From NCBI RefSeq assembly GCF_015752205.1, contig NZ_JADOVG010000024.1, positions 1 through 45,829 on the forward strand: 45,829 nt of DNA, read 5' to 3'. The DNA is from Polaromonas sp. CG_9.7 (GTDB taxonomy: Bacteria > Pseudomonadota > Gammaproteobacteria > Burkholderiales > Burkholderiaceae_C). The notes below the pieces were generated by a model. That model did no database searches and was not told the DNA's origin. It worked only from the letters and a program-made list of their open reading frames with translations. Shown piece after piece: positions 43,499-45,829 of the stretch; position 1 is the first letter of the stretch, and each line of letters starts with the position of its first letter. The position numbers and the translations under genes were made by a program.

Positions 43499-45303
43499 GC
43501 CCGTCCTGTGCCGTGGGTGCTTGTTTCATTGCTCGCCAGCTTGTGCGTGGCTAGCGCGTTGGTTGCGGCGGGTGCGGCATGGGCGGCGCCAGGGCTGGCC
43601 AAAGGCGAATGCTTTTGCGCGGCCGTTGTCAGGTCGGTCAGCACCTTGGCCGTGGGTCCGAACCGGTAGGCCGTTCCGCCCTGCAGAAGCAGCAGCTTGT
43701 TGGTCACGCCGATCACGCTGCTGCGGTGGGTGATCAAGACCACCGTCTTGCCGCGCTGGCGAAAATCAACAATGGCCGCCACCAGCGCCTGCTCGCCCGC
43801 CTCGTCCAGGTTTGAATTGGGCTCGTCCAGCACCAGCAGCGATGGGTCGTCATACATCGCCCGCGCCAGCCCAAGGCGCTGCTTCTGACCGCCCGACAGG
43901 CCGGCACCGCCGTCGCCCAGCGGCGTGTCATAGCCTTGCGGCAATTGCAAAATCAGTTCATGCACCTGCGCGCGCCTGGCGGCCGCCACCACCTTTTCCG
44001 GATCGACCTCGCCGAACCGGGCGATGTTGTCGCTCACGGTGCCGGCAAACAGCTCGATGTCTTGCGGCAGGTAGCCGATGCAAGGCCCCAGCTCGTCCTT
44101 GTTCCACTGGTAGACATCCGCCCCATCGAGCCGGACATGGCCGGCGGCAGACGGCCAGACGCCCACCAGCAGGCGCGCAAGTGTGGATTTGCCGACGCCG
44201 CTGGGCCCGATGATGCCCAGCACATCGCCCGGAACAATCGAAAAACTCAGGTTCATGATGACCGCCACGTTTGAGCCGGGCGGCGCTGCCGTCACCGCGT
44301 CCAGGGTCATCTGGCCCAAGGGCCGGGGCAGCGACATGCCGGCCCTGCGCGGTGGATTGGCCGCAAGCAACTCGTTCAGCCGCTGGTAGGCGCTGCGGGT
44401 GCTGCTGTAGGTTTTCCAGACGCCGATCAGTTGCTCGACCGGATTCAGGGTCCGGCCCATCAGGATGGACGCCACAATCATCATGCCGCCGGTGATCTTG
44501 CCTTCAAGCACCAGCAGCGCACCAAAGCCCAGGATCAGGGACTGCAAAGACACGCGGAAAAACTTCGTGCAGGCGGTGATGATTCCGGCCTTTTCGCTGG
44601 CTTCGGACTGCAATTGCAGAAAGCGGCAATGCAGCGTGAACCAGCGGTTCATCAGGTGGGGCAGCATGCCCATGGCTTCGATGACCTCGGCATTGCGCAG
44701 GTTGTTGGTGGCCAGGTTGCCGGCGGCAACCGCCATGCCGCTGGCTTGCGACAGTGGTTTTCTTGACACCATCTCGTTCACAAAGGCCAGCACGATCAGC
44801 ACGACGGTGCCGCACAGGGCAAACACCCCCAGGGAGGGGTTGAATAAGAAGATCACCGCCAAGTAGACCGGAAACCACGGCGCATCAAAAAAAGCGAACA
44901 AGGCGTTTCCGGTCAGAAACTGGCGAACGGTGGTCAGGTCCTGCAGCGCCTGGCCGGCATTGCCGCCCGCCTTTTTCAGGTTTTGCTCAAAGGCCGCCGT
45001 ATAGACGCGCTTGTTCATCTTCATGTCAAGCTTCGCGCCAATGCGAATCAGCACAAAGCTGCGAACGAATTCCAGCGCGCTCATGAAGAGGTAAGCGCCC
45101 AGCACCATCAGGGTCAGCATCAGCAGCGTCGTCTGGTTGTGGCTGGCCAGCACCCGGTCGTACACCTGGAGCATGTACAGCGACGGCACCAGCATCATCA
45201 GGTTGATGATGGCGCTGAAGATGCCGATGGTCCGAAAGGCGCCCTTGAAATCGTTCAAGGCCAGTGCGATTTCACTTTTTGCAGGCGTGGCTAGGGGTTT
45301 CAT
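43495..45303 (-). CDS. Type I secretion ABC permease/ATPase (PrtD type)
   Basis: A 602-residue fused permease and ATPase that powers export of an RTX protein. The first 320 residues hold six membrane segments and no peptidase domain, fitting PrtD/AprD-type exporters. The ATPase has Walker A GPSGVGKSTL (K372), the signature LSGGQKQRLGLARA, Walker B LLVLDEPNSNLD and the switch His in LITHRSS. The ATG at 45303 has GGAG nine bases away. The RTX gene ends 83 bases upstream, separated by a terminator, so the exporter is made in lower amount than its substrate. Confidence 0.95.
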   Translation of the reverse strand: MKPLATPAKSEIALALNDFKGAFRTIGIFSAIINLMMLVPSLYMLQVYDRVLASHNQTTLLMLTLMVLGAYLFMSALEFVRSFVLIRIGAKLDMKMNKRVYTAAFEQNLKKAGGNAGQALQDLTTVRQFLTGNALFAFFDAPWFPVYLAVIFLFNPSLGVFALCGTVVLIVLAFVNEMVSRKPLSQASGMAVAAGNLATNNLRNAEVIEAMGMLPHLMNRWFTLHCRFLQLQSEASEKAGIITACTKFFRVSLQSLILGFGALLVLEGKITGGMMIVASILMGRTLNPVEQLIGVWKTYSSTRSAYQRLNELLAANPPRRAGMSLPRPLGQMTLDAVTAAPPGSNVAVIMNLSFSIVPGDVLGIIGPSGVGKSTLARLLVGVWPSAAGHVRLDGADVYQWNKDELGPCIGYLPQDIELFAGTVSDNIARFGEVDPEKVVAAARRAQVHELILQLPQGYDTPLGDGGAGLSGGQKQRLGLARAMYDDPSLLVLDEPNSNLDEAGEQALVAAIVDFRQRGKTVVLITHRSSVIGVTNKLLLLQGGTAYRFGPTAKVLTDLTTAAQKHSPLASPGAAHAAPAATNALATHKLASNETSTHGTGRA

Positions 45304-45326
45304 GCGGGGCAGCTCCGGTTCAGGAT

Positions 45327-45358
45327 AAAAAGCCCCCGCCCTGAGAGGCGGAGGTTTT
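45327..45358 (-). terminator. Attenuating terminator between RTX gene and exporter
   Basis: On the minus strand CCTCCGCC pairs with GGCGGGGG (one T-G pair) around a six-base loop and is followed by CTTTTT. It lies after the RTX gene stop and before the ABC gene start. Confidence 0.75.
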
Positions 45359-45386
45359 AAGGCGCGTCAGGGAAAAGCGACAGGCC

Positions 45387-45829
45387 TCAGAGCAGCAGGT
45401 CGGCGGCCACGAAGGAATGAACGCCTGTCAGTTCCAGCTGAAAGTCAGCCACCGCGTCCCCGTTCACATCGCCTTCCATGACGGTGTTGCCCCCTACCAG
45501 GCTGTAGCGCAACTGCCCGGCAACGCCGCCAAAGGCCGAGGTATTGATCATGGTGAAGGCCTGATCGCCCGCCACGCCCGTATTGGCATCAATCCCAGTG
45601 AACTGAATCCGGTCGGATCCGCTGACGAAGTCCGTGATGATGTCGCGCAGACCTGCGCCAACCCCGGAGTCTGCGAGCGCTGTCAATATGAACCGGTCAG
45701 CGCCGCTACCGCCTGACAGGATATCGGCACCCAGGCCACCGTTCAGGGTGTCGTTGCCCTCGCCGCCCGAAAGCGTATTGGCCGCGCTGTTACCGATGAT
45801 CACATTGGCCAGTGCGTTACCGGTGCCGC
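45387..45829 (-). CDS. RTX-type calcium-binding secreted protein, 3' part only
   Basis: The 5' end lies beyond the window. The visible part, about 147 residues, opens with RTX nonapeptide repeats GxGxDxLxxx (GTGNALANVIIGN, LSGGEGNDTLNGG, LGADILSGGSGADRF) that bind Ca2+ outside the cell. The C-terminal part after the repeats (IITDFVSGSDRIQF, AFTMINTSAFGGVAGQLRY, DVNGDAVADFQLELTG) is the usual M10-type C-terminal secretion signal region. So it is the likely substrate of the type I exporter downstream. The N-terminal part that would name its activity (adhesin, protease or other) cannot be seen. Confidence 0.9.
   Translation of the reverse strand, partial: GTGNALANVIIGNSAANTLSGGEGNDTLNGGLGADILSGGSGADRFILTALADSGVGAGLRDIITDFVSGSDRIQFTGIDANTGVAGDQAFTMINTSAFGGVAGQLRYSLVGGNTVMEGDVNGDAVADFQLELTGVHSFVAADLLL

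Noticed and set aside
1..45829. CRISPR array
   Set aside because: No regularly spaced identical repeats with unique spacers; the palindromic elements are far apart and differ in length.
1..45829. Complete insertion sequence or prophage
   Set aside because: No transposase, integrase or phage gene was seen; only short repeats and one dead toxin locus hint at mobility.

Overview
The window looks like chromosomal DNA of a betaproteobacterium of the order Burkholderiales, most likely a Comamonadaceae member close to Polaromonas or Rhodoferax. This rests on memory of protein families (CopK-type copper protein, DUF4148-type exported protein, DUF2189 and DUF2788 membrane proteins, the DUF2256/photolyase set), high-GC codon use, and a dispersed AATAGCT...TGCGC...TTTTT element that I associate with these genomes. 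No search could be run, so the assignment is an inference.

Layout. (1) 175-9215 is a periplasmic copper-handling region: two CusF-like chaperones at its ends, a DUF4148-like exported protein, a heavy-metal two-component system (1089-3190), copK, a Cys/His-rich exported protein, a small exported protein, a TolC-like outer-membrane lipoprotein, a compact multicopper oxidase, a CopI-like cupredoxin and a DUF411/CopG-like protein. No inner-membrane copper pump is present in the window. (2) 9495-19519 is a six-gene block on the plus strand: a 1105-residue transglutaminase-like/DUF2126 protein, a fused circularly permuted ATP-grasp/Alpha-E protein, three more transglutaminase-like proteins and a SHOCT-domain protein. 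All four transglutaminase-like proteins keep a Cys-His-Asp triad. This is the best candidate for a poorly described biochemical system. (3) 19625-23144 holds galE, a YpfJ-type zinc metallopeptidase, a 2-keto-4-pentenoate hydratase-like enzyme and a small membrane-anchored protein. (4) 23314-26242 is a three-gene minus-strand set joined by ATGA overlaps: a DUF2256 zinc-ribbon-like protein, an iron-sulfur photolyase-related protein and a second protein with only the FAD-binding half of a photolyase. (5) 26400-33642 is mostly housekeeping: DUF2788 and DUF2189 membrane proteins, valS, galU, a TusA-type protein, cysM and tRNA-Leu(CAA). (6) 33866-38216 holds a lipoprotein gene and a YjbH-type outer-membrane gene, a decayed antitoxin/PIN-toxin locus and a gene-poor stretch. 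(7) 38254-40670 is a three-domain multicopper oxidase followed by an SCO-type copper chaperone. (8) 40736-45829 is a type I secretion operon (RTX protein cut by the window end, ABC exporter, HlyD-type adaptor, TolC-type outer-membrane protein).

Copper is a recurring theme, with two separate multicopper oxidase loci, two CusF-like proteins, CopK, CopI, CopG and SCO. galE, galU and the YjbH gene suggest envelope polysaccharide work, though they are not in one operon. Two families of dispersed short repeats (a terminator-like AATAGCT element and a palindromic element bounded by GTCAT/ATGACAG) lie in the intergenic regions.
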